A DNA stretch of 64,000 nt from Bacillota bacterium (GTDB taxonomy: Bacteria > Bacillota > Dethiobacteria > DTU022), in the NCBI GenBank assembly GCA_019428945.1, contig JAHYJM010000001.1, positions 28,837-92,836 on the forward strand. The letters run 5' to 3'. This document shows positions 7,208 to 15,201 of the stretch, one piece after another. The notes under the pieces were generated by a model. The model was not told the origin of the DNA, made no database searches, and worked only from the letters and a program-made list of their open reading frames with translations. Position 1 is the stretch's first letter; each line of letters opens with the position of its first letter. A program made the translations under genes and the position numbers.

Positions 7208-9621
7208 CCCGTCGAAATGCCATGTTGTACAGTACGACCGATAATTTCATCCTGAACATCTTTTCCAAGCTCTACGAAGTAGGCAGTATAGCCGGCGACA
7301 CGCACCAGCAAACCTTTATACTTTTCAGGCTCCCGTTGAGCGTTGATCAGTGTTTCCTGATCAATAACATTGAACTGCACGTGAAAAACACCTAAGCTGC
7401 AAAGGCTCTTTAATAGGGCCATTAACTGGGTTATCCCATTTTCCGTCTTGAGCATTGCAGGCTCAACTTTCATGTTCAACAGGGTTCCCTGGACAAACCT
7501 GCCGTGAGGAATATGAGCAACAGATTTGATTACAGCACTGGGCCCGTTCAAATCTGTTCCTCCACTCGGACTGACACCATCAGCAAGGGGCTGCCAGGCT
7601 TTACGTCCGGATGGCAGGGCACCTACTTCCAGGCCGAAAGGTGTATTTCCCGATACAGGAAGTATACCCGGGGTCATTTTCCCGAACTTGCTTTCATAAC
7701 GCTCTATTTCGTCGGCGATGTATGTAAATATTTCTCCCGCAATTTCATCAGCATATGGGTCATCGTTACCGTATTTTGGCGCTTCAAGACACAGTTTGCG
7801 GATTTCTTCATATCCACAAAAATCATGATCAAGGGCTTCTATAAGCTGTTCCATCGGCACCAGTTTCTGATCATAAACCAGGTATTTAACAGCTGTAATA
7901 CTATTGATCAAATCAGCCACCCCGATCAGGATAATGCCGTTTCCCACATTATACTTGGCGCCTCCCCATGCATAATCTTTCGCATTTTCTATACAATCCC
8001 TGAAAGTGAGAGAAAGAGCGGGCACCGGCCTGTTAAGGCCAATCTCATCTATTACGTGGCTTCCGGCAATAACTGCCCTGGTTGCGTAAGCAATCTGACT
8101 TTTTACAGCCTGGAGAAACTGATCAAATGAAGTGAATTCTTTTGGTTCTCCGGTTCTCTCAGATATGATCAGGCCGCTCTTTCTGTTGATGCCGTTTAGC
8201 AGGGTAAATTCGACCATGCTTCCAAGGTTAATGTCGGCAAGAGCGGTGTACTGCCGCATGCGCCCTTCTAAGTTAGTCTCGACACAACCACAGGGGTTCC
8301 AGTTATACGCTTCTCTGAGAGGGACGCCCTTGTTCATTAGCATGGCAATACCTATATCATCATTATGAAAAGCAGGGAATCCCGTCCCCAGTCTGATCAG
8401 CTCCACAACCTTGCGAAGAAATGAGTTCGGGTTTTTAGAGACGCTGTAGCGCACCGAGAGAGAAGGCTGGTATAGCTGTACATCCATTGTAGCCTGCAAT
8501 ATCATGTATGAGAGATCGTTTACGGCGTCTTTACCAGCCTCATCAACTCCGCCTGCACAGACATTCTGAAACATGGGATAACCTGCGGCAAACTCTGCTG
8601 TCTGAGCATCCTGAAAAAGACATGGCTCGCTGAATTTAATCCAGAGACAGTCGAGAAGTTCCTGAGCCTGTTCCGGAGTTATGCGTCCTGCATCAATATC
8701 AGCTTTATAAAATGGCCAGAGATACTGATCCATTCTGCCCGGGTTGTAACTGGCGGCATTCTGCTCCATGAAGATCATCGTCTGATAAAAATATAGTGAT
8801 TGCAAGGCTTCGCGGAAAGTGCGGGCCGGCTTCATCGGGACCCGGCGGCAGACTTCAGCAATTTCAATTAATTCTTTTTTACGCCTGGGGTTATCCTCTG
8901 CAGCTGCCAGCTTATCAGCCTCTTCAGCATATCGTTCAGCATTTCTGGCTATGCCGTCAGCGGCAATTAAAAGCGATTTAAGGTAGTAATCTTTTTCGAA
9001 ATCACCCGGTTTAGTTAGATCCAGTTTTGATTTTCTCTCTTTAATGCTGAGAATAATCCCTTCAAGCCCTTCTTTAATCAGCCATTCATAACCGGCAGTT
9101 GTTTCGCCCCAGCCACGAACAGCTTTTCGATCTATATAGACAACACCGTTATCGCGAAGAACCCTGGTTTCATCGGGAATCTGGGCCAACCATTCCTCAT
9201 AATTTGAACGTCCTTTCCAGTAAGGACGAATTTCTTCTTCAAAAGCAAACCTGTCTTCCGGTTTAAGGTTGAAAGGATCGTATTTCCGGCTGCTTATTGT
9301 ATCGAGCTCCTTGTCTAATACGGACCAGCAGGAGTCGGCGCAGAGAATACCTGCCCTGATCTTACTGCCTGAACAACCGACAATAAGCTCTTCATCCCAT
9401 ATCTTAATCGTTTTTTCGCAGCACTGATTCCTGAAAGCCCTGGCTTTGCGCATTACAAGCGGTTCACCCTCAGCTTCCCTGAAACCCTTTGTCAACAGCC
9501 TGGCATTTTCCAGATCCATCTCAGGCTGAGTATCAAGAACCCGTTGTTTCAGAAAGTGGATGCGTTTCATGTAGGTCGGTTCAACTCGGGCTTCCAGTTT
9601 TTTTTGCTTTGTCTGAGGCAT
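7204..9621 (-). CDS. Glycyl radical enzyme of unassigned substrate
   Basis: 805 residues with the two hallmarks of the family: thiyl-radical Cys446 in CGCVET with Glu448 as likely base, and glycyl-radical Gly777 in VRVAGYTAYF near the C-terminus. It belongs to the large dehydratase/lyase/decarboxylase class, not to pyruvate formate-lyase, which has a CC pair. Compared with HypD it lacks the APGHTV His and the WDAF Asp that bind hydroxyproline; the corresponding stretches read GWGETTAGYEW and NAASYNPGR. So the substrate probably differs: another hydroxyproline isomer, an N-methyl derivative, or an arylacetate are possibilities I cannot separate. A GGAGGG site lies 7 bases before the ATG. It forms a two-gene operon with its activase. 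Confidence 0.9.
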   Translation of the reverse strand: MPQTKQKKLEARVEPTYMKRIHFLKQRVLDTQPEMDLENARLLTKGFREAEGEPLVMRKARAFRNQCCEKTIKIWDEELIVGCSGSKIRAGILCADSCWSVLDKELDTISSRKYDPFNLKPEDRFAFEEEIRPYWKGRSNYEEWLAQIPDETRVLRDNGVVYIDRKAVRGWGETTAGYEWLIKEGLEGIILSIKERKSKLDLTKPGDFEKDYYLKSLLIAADGIARNAERYAEEADKLAAAEDNPRRKKELIEIAEVCRRVPMKPARTFREALQSLYFYQTMIFMEQNAASYNPGRMDQYLWPFYKADIDAGRITPEQAQELLDCLWIKFSEPCLFQDAQTAEFAAGYPMFQNVCAGGVDEAGKDAVNDLSYMILQATMDVQLYQPSLSVRYSVSKNPNSFLRKVVELIRLGTGFPAFHNDDIGIAMLMNKGVPLREAYNWNPCGCVETNLEGRMRQYTALADINLGSMVEFTLLNGINRKSGLIISERTGEPKEFTSFDQFLQAVKSQIAYATRAVIAGSHVIDEIGLNRPVPALSLTFRDCIENAKDYAWGGAKYNVGNGIILIGVADLINSITAVKYLVYDQKLVPMEQLIEALDHDFCGYEEIRKLCLEAPKYGNDDPYADEIAGEIFTYIADEIERYESKFGKMTPGILPVSGNTPFGLEVGALPSGRKAWQPLADGVSPSGGTDLNGPSAVIKSVAHIPHGRFVQGTLLNMKVEPAMLKTENGITQLMALLKSLCSLGVFHVQFNVIDQETLINAQREPEKYKGLLVRVAGYTAYFVELGKDVQDEIIGRTVQHGISTG

Positions 9622-9748
9622 TAAAATCCCTCCAGGTCTTTTTATACTATTTTATAATTATAGCATACCTTATTTGTTCAGTATATTGTTGATACTAACA
9701 TCTCGTCCGAACTTCTGATATAATATTTAATGTCAATGAAAGTGAGAA
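9622..9748. promoter_or_regulatory. Divergent promoter region between the two GRE operons
   Basis: A 127-base A/T-rich spacer separates the two diverging glycyl radical operons. On the plus strand TATAAT at 9719-9724 could be a -10 box; on the minus strand ATTATA at 9657-9662 gives TATAAT pointing at the unassigned GRE. No good -35 box is visible for either, which suggests activator-dependent promoters. AGTAT at 9680-9684 and ATACT at 9692-9696 form a 5-7-5 inverted repeat midway between the two -10 boxes, a plausible shared operator. Confidence 0.45.
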
Positions 9749-10669
9749 ATGATGAACAAGGGAATAATTTTTAACATTCAAAGGTTTTCACTGCACGACG
9801 GCCCGGGGATTAGAACAACTATATTTTTTAAAGGCTGCCCATTAAGCTGCCCTTGGTGCCAGAACCCGGAGGGGATGAGGCCTGAAAAAGATCTTTTCAG
9901 ACATTCAGCCCGCTGTATCGCATGCCGGTTTTGCGTAGAGCATTGTCCGGAAAAAGCCGTTGAACTTACTGAAAATGGTCCGGTAATTAATCGTGACTTA
10001 TGTTCACTATGCCTGATCTGTGCAGAAAATTGTCCTGTTGAAGCATTTGAAAAAGCGGGCAGGGAAATCACTGTAGGCGAGCTTGTAAATGAAATCATAA
10101 AAGATAGAATTATATTTGAAGAATCGGGAGGAGGAGCAACATTTTCCGGCGGTGAACCGCTTATGCAAAGTGGGTTTTTGATCAGTGTATTAAAAGCATT
10201 AAAAAACGAAGGGATCCACACAGCTATTGAAACATCCGGTTATGCTTCCTGGGAGAGCTTTAGGGATACGCTTCCATATACAGATCTATATTTATTTGAT
10301 TTAAAAATTGTTGATCCGGGAAAGTGCAAAGAATTTCTGGGCGTAAATATAGAACCGATACTTGAGAATCTGAATAAACTAGCTAAAAATAATGCTGATA
10401 TATTAGTGCGTATTCCAGTAATTCCCTCGGTAAATGATGATTTAAGAAATTTGAACCTGGTGGTGAAAACTTTGAACAGCGCCGGAATTGATTCTCTCGA
10501 GCTGATCCCATACCATAAACTCGGTTCGGCAAAATACTCAAACCTTGATCTTAATTACAGCATGCATAATATTGAACCGCCCGGCCCCGATCAATTGGAT
10601 CGAATCACAAAACTGCTTGAAGCATCTGGTATTATTATACATAGCGAGGTAGAACGCGAAAATGATTAA
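9749..10669 (+). CDS. HypD-activating enzyme (radical SAM)
   Basis: 306 residues. SAM cluster C30-x3-C34-x2-C37 (CPLSCPWC followed by QNPEG), two ferredoxin-type [4Fe-4S] motifs at C56/C59/C62/C66 and C85/C88/C91/C95, then the GGE motif FSGGEP and ETSGY. It would generate the glycyl radical on the HypD encoded next. The stop overlaps the HypD start by 8 bases, tying the two together. Start ATG 9749 is one of two tandem ATGs; the ribosome binding site is weak (AGTGAG). Confidence 0.93.
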   Translation: MMNKGIIFNIQRFSLHDGPGIRTTIFFKGCPLSCPWCQNPEGMRPEKDLFRHSARCIACRFCVEHCPEKAVELTENGPVINRDLCSLCLICAENCPVEAFEKAGREITVGELVNEIIKDRIIFEESGGGATFSGGEPLMQSGFLISVLKALKNEGIHTAIETSGYASWESFRDTLPYTDLYLFDLKIVDPGKCKEFLGVNIEPILENLNKLAKNNADILVRIPVIPSVNDDLRNLNLVVKTLNSAGIDSLELIPYHKLGSAKYSNLDLNYSMHNIEPPGPDQLDRITKLLEASGIIIHSEVEREND

Positions 10670-13043
10670 ACAAAACCGTGGTATGAACGACAGAGTACAA
10701 AAATTACGGGAAATAAGTGAGACAACAAGACCGTCAATTTCAATCGAGCGAGCTTTACTGGTTACTGAGGCATATAAAAACCATGCCGGCAAGGTGAGTA
10801 TCCCTGTGCTCAGAGCTCTTGTTTTTAAGCATTTGATGGAGAATAAAACTATCCATATTGAGAATGGAGAACTGATCGTAGGCGAACGCGGAACGGGACC
10901 ACAGGTCACACCGACCTATCCTGAGCTTTGCTGTCACACGCTTGATGATCTATCGGTTATTTCAGAAAGAGAAAAAATTTCATTTGAAGTTAACGAGCAT
11001 GTCCGAAATACCCAGGAACATGAAATCATCCCTTACTGGCATGGTCGTTCCATGCGGGAAAATATATTTAAACAGATGAGCAAGGATTGGCACAACTGTT
11101 ACGAAGCCGGTATTTTTACAGAGTTTATGGAGCAGCGTGCCCCTGGCCACACTGTGGCAGGAGATAAAATATACAACACAGGTATGCTTGATTTAAAAGC
11201 TCAGATTACCAGTAAACTTAATTCACCTGGTTTAAAAGATAATCCTGATCAAGAAGCTAAACGAGAACAGCTTAAAGCAATGGATATATGCGCCGACGCT
11301 TTAATCACCTTTGCAAAACGGCATGCTCAAAAAGCAAGGGAAATAGCCAAAACAGAAATTTTACCGGAAAGAAGAGCGGAGCTGCTAAAAGTCGCGTCTG
11401 TTTGTGAAAGAGTTCCGGCCAATGCTCCATGCGATATGTGGGAAGCTCTTCAATATTACTGGTTCGTTCACCTCGGTGTTATAACCGAGCTCAATACCTG
11501 GGATGCTTTCTGTCCCGGCAGGCTTGATCAACACCTCCGGCCATTTTACGAGAAAGATATTGAAAAGGGAAACCTCAACCGCGAGAAGGCAAAAGAACTT
11601 CTTGAATGTTTCTGGATTAAGTTCAATAATCAACCAGCCCCGCCCAAAGTCGGAATAACCCTGAAAGAAAGTGGAACATACACCGATTTTTCGAACATCA
11701 ACCTCGGTGGTGTAAAGCCTGACGGTAAAGACGGTGTAAACGATATAACCTACCTGCTGCTTGAAGTAATTGATGAAATGCGCCTGCTTCAGCCAAGTAC
11801 TAATATACAGCTCAGCAAGAAAAATCCTGATCTCTTTATCAGGAAAGCCGGCGAAATTATCCGTAAAGGCTGGGGACAACCTTCAGTTTTTAATGTTGAA
11901 GCTGTAATCCAGGAGCTTCTGATCCAGGGTAAATCACTGGTTGATGCCAGGAATGGAGGAACAAGCGGGTGTGTTGAAACTGGTGCATTCGGAAAGGAAA
12001 GCTATATCCTGACTGGTTATTTCAACCTGACTAAAGTATTGGAAATAACCCTGAATAATGGCTTCGATCCTTTAACGGGTAAACAGCTTGGACCGGATAC
12101 CGGTAACCCACGTGACTTTAACAGCTTTGAAGAGTTGCTGAAAGCTTTTGAAACGCAGCTAAAACATTTTCTGGATATAAAAATAACAGGAAACCAGGTG
12201 ATTGAAAAACTCTATGCTGATAACATGCCAGCGCCATTTCTTTCACTAATCATCGATGACTGTCTTGAGAATGCCAAAGATTACAATGCCGGTGGTTCGC
12301 GCTATAATACAAACTACATTCAGGGTGTAGGCATAGGCTCAATCACTGACAGTTTGGCATCGATCAAAAAACATATATACGACGATCAAAAATACAGCTG
12401 GGATCGGTTATTATCTGCCCTCAATACTAATTTTTCAGGTCTTGAAGCAATGAGACAGTATATAATTCACAAAACACCGCACTACGGCAACGATGACGAC
12501 TATCCCGATGATATTATGCAAAAAGTTTTCAGTATGTTTCACCATCTGGTTGACGGACGTAAAACTTTCCGCGGCGGCACGTACAGGATCAACATGCTGC
12601 CAACAACATGCCACGTTTATTTCGGATCAATAATCGGCGCAACTCCCGATGGACGTTTAGCAGGGATACCATTATCGGAAGGTATATCACCCGTGCAGGG
12701 TACTGACATAAGCGGACCGACAGCGGTAATTAAATCAGCTGCTAAGATGGACCACCTGCTGACAGGCGGAACTCTGCTAAACCTGAAATTTTCACCCATA
12801 GCGCTGGCAGGAGATAAAGGTCTTGATAACCTGGTCCATCTTGTCAGGTCATATTTCAGGATGGACGGTCATCATATACAGTTTAATGTTGTTGACGCCG
12901 ATACACTTAAAAAGGCCCAGGCCAACCCTGAGCTTCACCGTGGTTTGATCGTGAGGGTGGCCGGTTACAGCGACTATTTCAACAACCTCAGCGAACAGCT
13001 TCAAAACGAGATAATTACCCGCACTGCACACGAAGCCCTTTGA
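10662..13043 (+). CDS. hypD: trans-4-hydroxy-L-proline dehydratase (glycyl radical enzyme)
   Basis: 793 residues, closely matching my memory of Clostridioides difficile HypD over the whole length. Catalytic Cys437 and Glu439 (TSGCVETG), radical Gly768 (VRVAGYSDYF), His163 (APGHTVAGD), Asp281 (WDAFCPGR), the Ser and Phe of LKESGTYTDF, Tyr of ESYILTGY and Thr of LPTTCH are all kept. The enzyme dehydrates trans-4-hydroxy-L-proline to 1-pyrroline-5-carboxylate, which proC (22885-23697) can reduce to proline and rocD can pull toward ornithine. The start ATG 10662 has CGAGGT 12 bases upstream; a second ATG at 10683 lacks a site. This is the best-supported functional call in the catabolic region. 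Confidence 0.95.
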   Translation: MIKQNRGMNDRVQKLREISETTRPSISIERALLVTEAYKNHAGKVSIPVLRALVFKHLMENKTIHIENGELIVGERGTGPQVTPTYPELCCHTLDDLSVISEREKISFEVNEHVRNTQEHEIIPYWHGRSMRENIFKQMSKDWHNCYEAGIFTEFMEQRAPGHTVAGDKIYNTGMLDLKAQITSKLNSPGLKDNPDQEAKREQLKAMDICADALITFAKRHAQKAREIAKTEILPERRAELLKVASVCERVPANAPCDMWEALQYYWFVHLGVITELNTWDAFCPGRLDQHLRPFYEKDIEKGNLNREKAKELLECFWIKFNNQPAPPKVGITLKESGTYTDFSNINLGGVKPDGKDGVNDITYLLLEVIDEMRLLQPSTNIQLSKKNPDLFIRKAGEIIRKGWGQPSVFNVEAVIQELLIQGKSLVDARNGGTSGCVETGAFGKESYILTGYFNLTKVLEITLNNGFDPLTGKQLGPDTGNPRDFNSFEELLKAFETQLKHFLDIKITGNQVIEKLYADNMPAPFLSLIIDDCLENAKDYNAGGSRYNTNYIQGVGIGSITDSLASIKKHIYDDQKYSWDRLLSALNTNFSGLEAMRQYIIHKTPHYGNDDDYPDDIMQKVFSMFHHLVDGRKTFRGGTYRINMLPTTCHVYFGSIIGATPDGRLAGIPLSEGISPVQGTDISGPTAVIKSAAKMDHLLTGGTLLNLKFSPIALAGDKGLDNLVHLVRSYFRMDGHHIQFNVVDADTLKKAQANPELHRGLIVRVAGYSDYFNNLSEQLQNEIITRTAHEAL

Positions 13044-13063
13044 GATAATTCTCCGGGCAAGCG

Positions 13064-13092
13064 TTGACATGAACGGGTAAATCGAATACAAT
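13064..13092 (+). promoter_or_regulatory. Promoter of tRNA-Trp
   Basis: Perfect TTGACA (13064-13069), 17-base spacer, TACAAT (13087-13092). The expected start point near 13099 lies about 5 bases before the mature tRNA. Confidence 0.85.
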
Positions 13093-13103
13093 AATTTTGG
13101 CAA

Positions 13104-13179
13104 AGGGGAGTAGCTCAACTGGCAGAGCAGCGGTCTCCAAAACCGCAGGCTGCGGGTTCAAGTCCTGTCTCCCCTGCCA
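13104..13179 (+). tRNA. trnW: tRNA-Trp (anticodon CCA)
   Basis: A 76-nt cloverleaf with acceptor stem 13104-13110 pairing 13169-13175, discriminator G, and CCA encoded at 13177-13179. The anticodon loop CTCCAAA gives CCA at 13137-13139, and the T-arm contains GGTTCAAGTCC. It has its own promoter and terminator, so it is a single-gene unit. Confidence 0.97.
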
Positions 13180-13189
13180 TTGATAACAG

Positions 13190-13240
13190 ACAAGATGCTG
13201 CATTTAAGTTGCAGCATCTTGTTTAAATGTGGTTTTTTGG
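13190..13240 (+). terminator. Intrinsic terminator of tRNA-Trp
   Basis: A perfect 13-bp stem (13190-13202 with 13210-13222) and 7-nt loop follow the tRNA. A T-rich stretch including six T's lies a little downstream (13233-13238). Confidence 0.75.
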
Positions 13241-13255
13241 GAAGGAGTTTATTTA

Positions 13256-13345
13256 ATGCCCGCGCAGGAGCTGATGAATGAACTCGAAAGTATGGCTCCA
13301 CTGGAGATTACAATTCTCGAAATCACCGATCTCTTGATCCCGTGA
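13256..13345 (+). CDS. Possible 29-residue leader peptide or short remnant gene
   Basis: ATG 13256 is preceded by an excellent ribosome binding site (GAAGGAG at 13241-13247) and opens a 29-codon frame rich in Leu, Ile, Met and Glu, starting MPAQELMNELES. The stop codon lies inside the left arm-loop junction of an intrinsic terminator (13337-13365). This arrangement resembles a leader peptide controlling rocD downstream. It could also be a decayed gene; the N-terminal pattern is faintly like ribosomal protein L7/L12, which is too weak to call. No known family recognised. Confidence 0.35.
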   Translation: MPAQELMNELESMAPLEITILEITDLLIP

Positions 13346-13365
13346 TTAACTACGGGATATTTTTA
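13337..13365 (+). terminator. Intrinsic terminator between the short ORF and rocD
   Basis: Stem ATCCCGT (13337-13343) with ACGGGAT (13352-13358), 8-nt loop, followed by ATATTTTTA. It overlaps the end of the 29-codon frame and lies about 60 bases before the rocD start, so it could act as an attenuator. Confidence 0.65.
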
Positions 13366-13426
13366 TGCCCCTGCCTGTAACGTTTTAAATTGAATAGGGT
13401 TAATCACTATGAAAGAGGTGTTATAT

Positions 13427-14617
13427 ATGCAGTCTACAAAAGAAGTGTTGCAGCTGAATGAAAAGTTCGGAGCAAGGAATTACCTTCCTCTGCCCGTTGT
13501 TCTTTCCAGTGGAGAAGGCGTTTGGGTTACAGATCCGGAAGGGAATCGCTACATGGATATGCTCAGTGCATATTCGGCTATGAATTTTGGCCATTGCCAT
13601 CCTAAAATTATAGATGCATTAAAAAAGCAGGCTGATAAAATAACCCTCACATCACGAGCTTTTCATAACGATCAGCTTGGTGAATTCTGCCGGAGGCTGG
13701 CCGAATTAACGGGCAAAGAGATGGTCCTGCCCATGAATACGGGAGCCGAAGCAGTTGAAACGGCTATTAAAGCAGTACGCCGCTGGGCATACAGAGTAAA
13801 AAATGTGCCCGAAGATAAAGCTGAAATAATTGCGTGCAGCGGTAATTTTCATGGACGAACAGTAACAATTGTCTCATTCAGTTCTGACGAAGCTTATAAA
13901 TCAGGGTTTGGCCCTTATACACCGGGGTTCAGAATTATTGAATACGGCAGCATTGACGCGCTTAAAGCAGCGATCAATAAGAATACAGCCGCTTTGCTAA
14001 TCGAACCGATTCAGGGCGAAGGGGGAATAATCATTCCCCCCGCAGGCTACTTAAATGAAGCCTATAAACTCTGTAAAGAAAATAATATTATTTTTATGGC
14101 TGATGAAATACAAACCGGTTTCGGCCGTACCGGCACAATGTTTGCCTGTGACCGGGAAAATGTGGCTCCTGATCTTTACATCCTTGGCAAAGCGCTTGGT
14201 GGCGGAGTCCTGCCTATCTCTGCTGTTACAGCTTCAGAAGAGGTCCTGGGCGTTTTTGAACCGGGCTCACATGGCTCTACATTTGGCGGAAATCCCCTTG
14301 CCTGCGCTGTATCGCTTACCGCCCTGGATGTGCTTGAAGAGGAAAAACTTGTTGAAAATTCAGAGGGTCTGGGTATTTATTTCGTAAAAAGGCTCCGGGA
14401 AATTCAACATCCGGTTATTGCTGAAATCAGGGGCAGGGGGCTTATGGTTGGCGTTGAGTTAAAGGAAAAAGCCCGTCCGTATTGTGAAAAACTAATGAAA
14501 AAAGGCATATTGGCCAAAGAAACACACGAGAATGTTATAAGGTTTGCGCCACCGCTGGTTATAACAAAAAAAGAACTGGACTGGGCAATTGATATAGTAG
14601 ACCAGGTTTTCAGTTAG
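13427..14617 (+). CDS. rocD: Ornithine aminotransferase (ornithine-oxo-acid transaminase)
   Basis: Class III PLP aminotransferase. The start ATG 13427 has AGAGGTG 6 bases upstream; the in-frame ATG 13409 would place that site inside the gene. The 396-residue protein carries [13 protein letters not shown], the substrate motif [11 protein letters not shown], the PLP lysine K255 in ILGKALGGG, and [15 protein letters not shown], all typical of ornithine aminotransferase and not of GABA or acetylornithine enzymes. It interconverts ornithine plus 2-oxoglutarate with glutamate semialdehyde/P5C plus glutamate, so it connects the P5C made by HypD to ornithine metabolism. It lies downstream of an attenuator-like element and stands alone on the plus strand. 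Confidence 0.9.
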   Translation: MQSTKEVLQLNEKFGARNYLPLPVVLSSGEGVWVTDPEGNRYMDMLSAYSAMNFGHCHPKIIDALKKQADKITLTSRAFHNDQLGEFCRRLAELTGKEMVLPMNTGAEAVETAIKAVRRWAYRVKNVPEDKAEIIACSGNFHGRTVTIVSFSSDEAYKSGFGPYTPGFRIIEYGSIDALKAAINKNTAALLIEPIQGEGGIIIPPAGYLNEAYKLCKENNIIFMADEIQTGFGRTGTMFACDRENVAPDLYILGKALGGGVLPISAVTASEEVLGVFEPGSHGSTFGGNPLACAVSLTALDVLEEEKLVENSEGLGIYFVKRLREIQHPVIAEIRGRGLMVGVELKEKARPYCEKLMKKGILAKETHENVIRFAPPLVITKKELDWAIDIVDQVFS

Positions 14618-14644
14618 AAGAATAAAATAAAAATATAAAAAGTA

Positions 14645-14675
14645 TTGACAAATCAAATTACTTGATCAATAATAC
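14645..14675 (+). promoter_or_regulatory. Promoter for the 14.7-kb structured RNA
   Basis: TTGACA at 14645-14650 followed after 17 bases by AATAAT (14668-14673), or after 19 bases by TAATAC. Transcription from it would start near 14680, exactly at the left strand of the long-range stem of the downstream RNA. Confidence 0.65.
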
Positions 14676-14680
14676 CCTTA

Positions 14681-14975
14681 CCAGGTTCCGAGAGACTGGA
14701 TAGCAAACTGGATCTGGTTTGCAGGGAAAAGCCGGAATGGAAAAAGGGTTAACCGGATTCCAAAGAAGGGTCCCTAAAATAACCAGATCGCTGAAAGAGC
14801 CGGATAATGAAAGGTCGCCAGGCCGGGAATTACCGGAAATCGCAGCACGGATAATAGTAACTTCCTGGAGGTTGAGTGAATGCCATCCAAAGGTGGTGGT
14901 GGAAGCTCAGCTGTAGATGGGCAAGCGAAGAAGATCCGACAGTGAGTTAAAAGGCCTGTTGGGACCTGGTTTTAA
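14681..14975 (+). ncRNA. Unassigned structured RNA, about 290 nt
   Basis: The stretch has a promoter just before it, no credible coding frame, and paired ends: 14681-14689 (CCAGGTTCC) pairs with 14961-14969 (GGGACCTGG) over nine pairs with one G-U, followed by TTTTAATTT. Inside are a GCAAAC/GTTTGC hairpin (14703-14722), a CCGG hairpin (14823-14836) and a CCAGG/CCTGG closing pair (14818-14868). I looked for the conserved cores of RNase P RNA, tmRNA, SRP RNA, T-box, cobalamin, lysine and glycine riboswitches and did not find them. The remaining 583-base gap between rocD and the NuoEF-like gene holds only this RNA and the next promoter. It may be a trans-acting RNA or an unknown class. Confidence 0.5.
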
Positions 14976-15074
14976 TTTGTACAATGTTTGCTTATGAGAT
15001 TCTAACCGCTTGTATTTCTTTTACACAAATAATAACATCTACATAAATAACTAACATTACTATTCTTCGTTTCG

Positions 15075-15104
15075 TTGACACTTCTGAATAAACTCTGGTA
15101 TAAT
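15075..15104 (+). promoter_or_regulatory. Promoter of the flavoprotein/iron-sulfur operon
   Basis: TTGACA (15075-15080), 18-base spacer, TATAAT (15099-15104): a near-consensus vegetative promoter. The leader to the first start codon is about 90 bases and A/T rich; I see no strong hairpin in it. Confidence 0.8.
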
Positions 15105-15201
15105 TTTTATTGTGATAAATGTTCTTAGTTAACCTATAACTTAAGATTTAATAAAATATGTCTAGCTTTAATACAAAACTAAATAAACCAAAGGACGGGT
15201 A

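Noticed and set aside
7504-8130. 208-codon frame on the plus strand
   Set aside because: Antisense to the core of the glycyl radical enzyme gene; composition follows the minus-strand codons and no ribosome site is seen.
11385-11879. 164-codon frame on the minus strand
   Set aside because: Shadow of hypD, with no homology I recognise.
13015-13203. 62-codon minus-strand frame
   Set aside because: It runs across the tRNA-Trp gene.
14795-14830. Group II intron domain V-like stretch (GAGCCGG followed by GAAAGG)
   Set aside because: The second strand does not pair as domain V requires, and no intron ends or reverse transcriptase are present.
14719-14916. 65-codon open frame on the plus strand
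   Set aside because: It starts with TTG, has no ribosome binding site, no recognisable family, and lies wholly inside the structured RNA.
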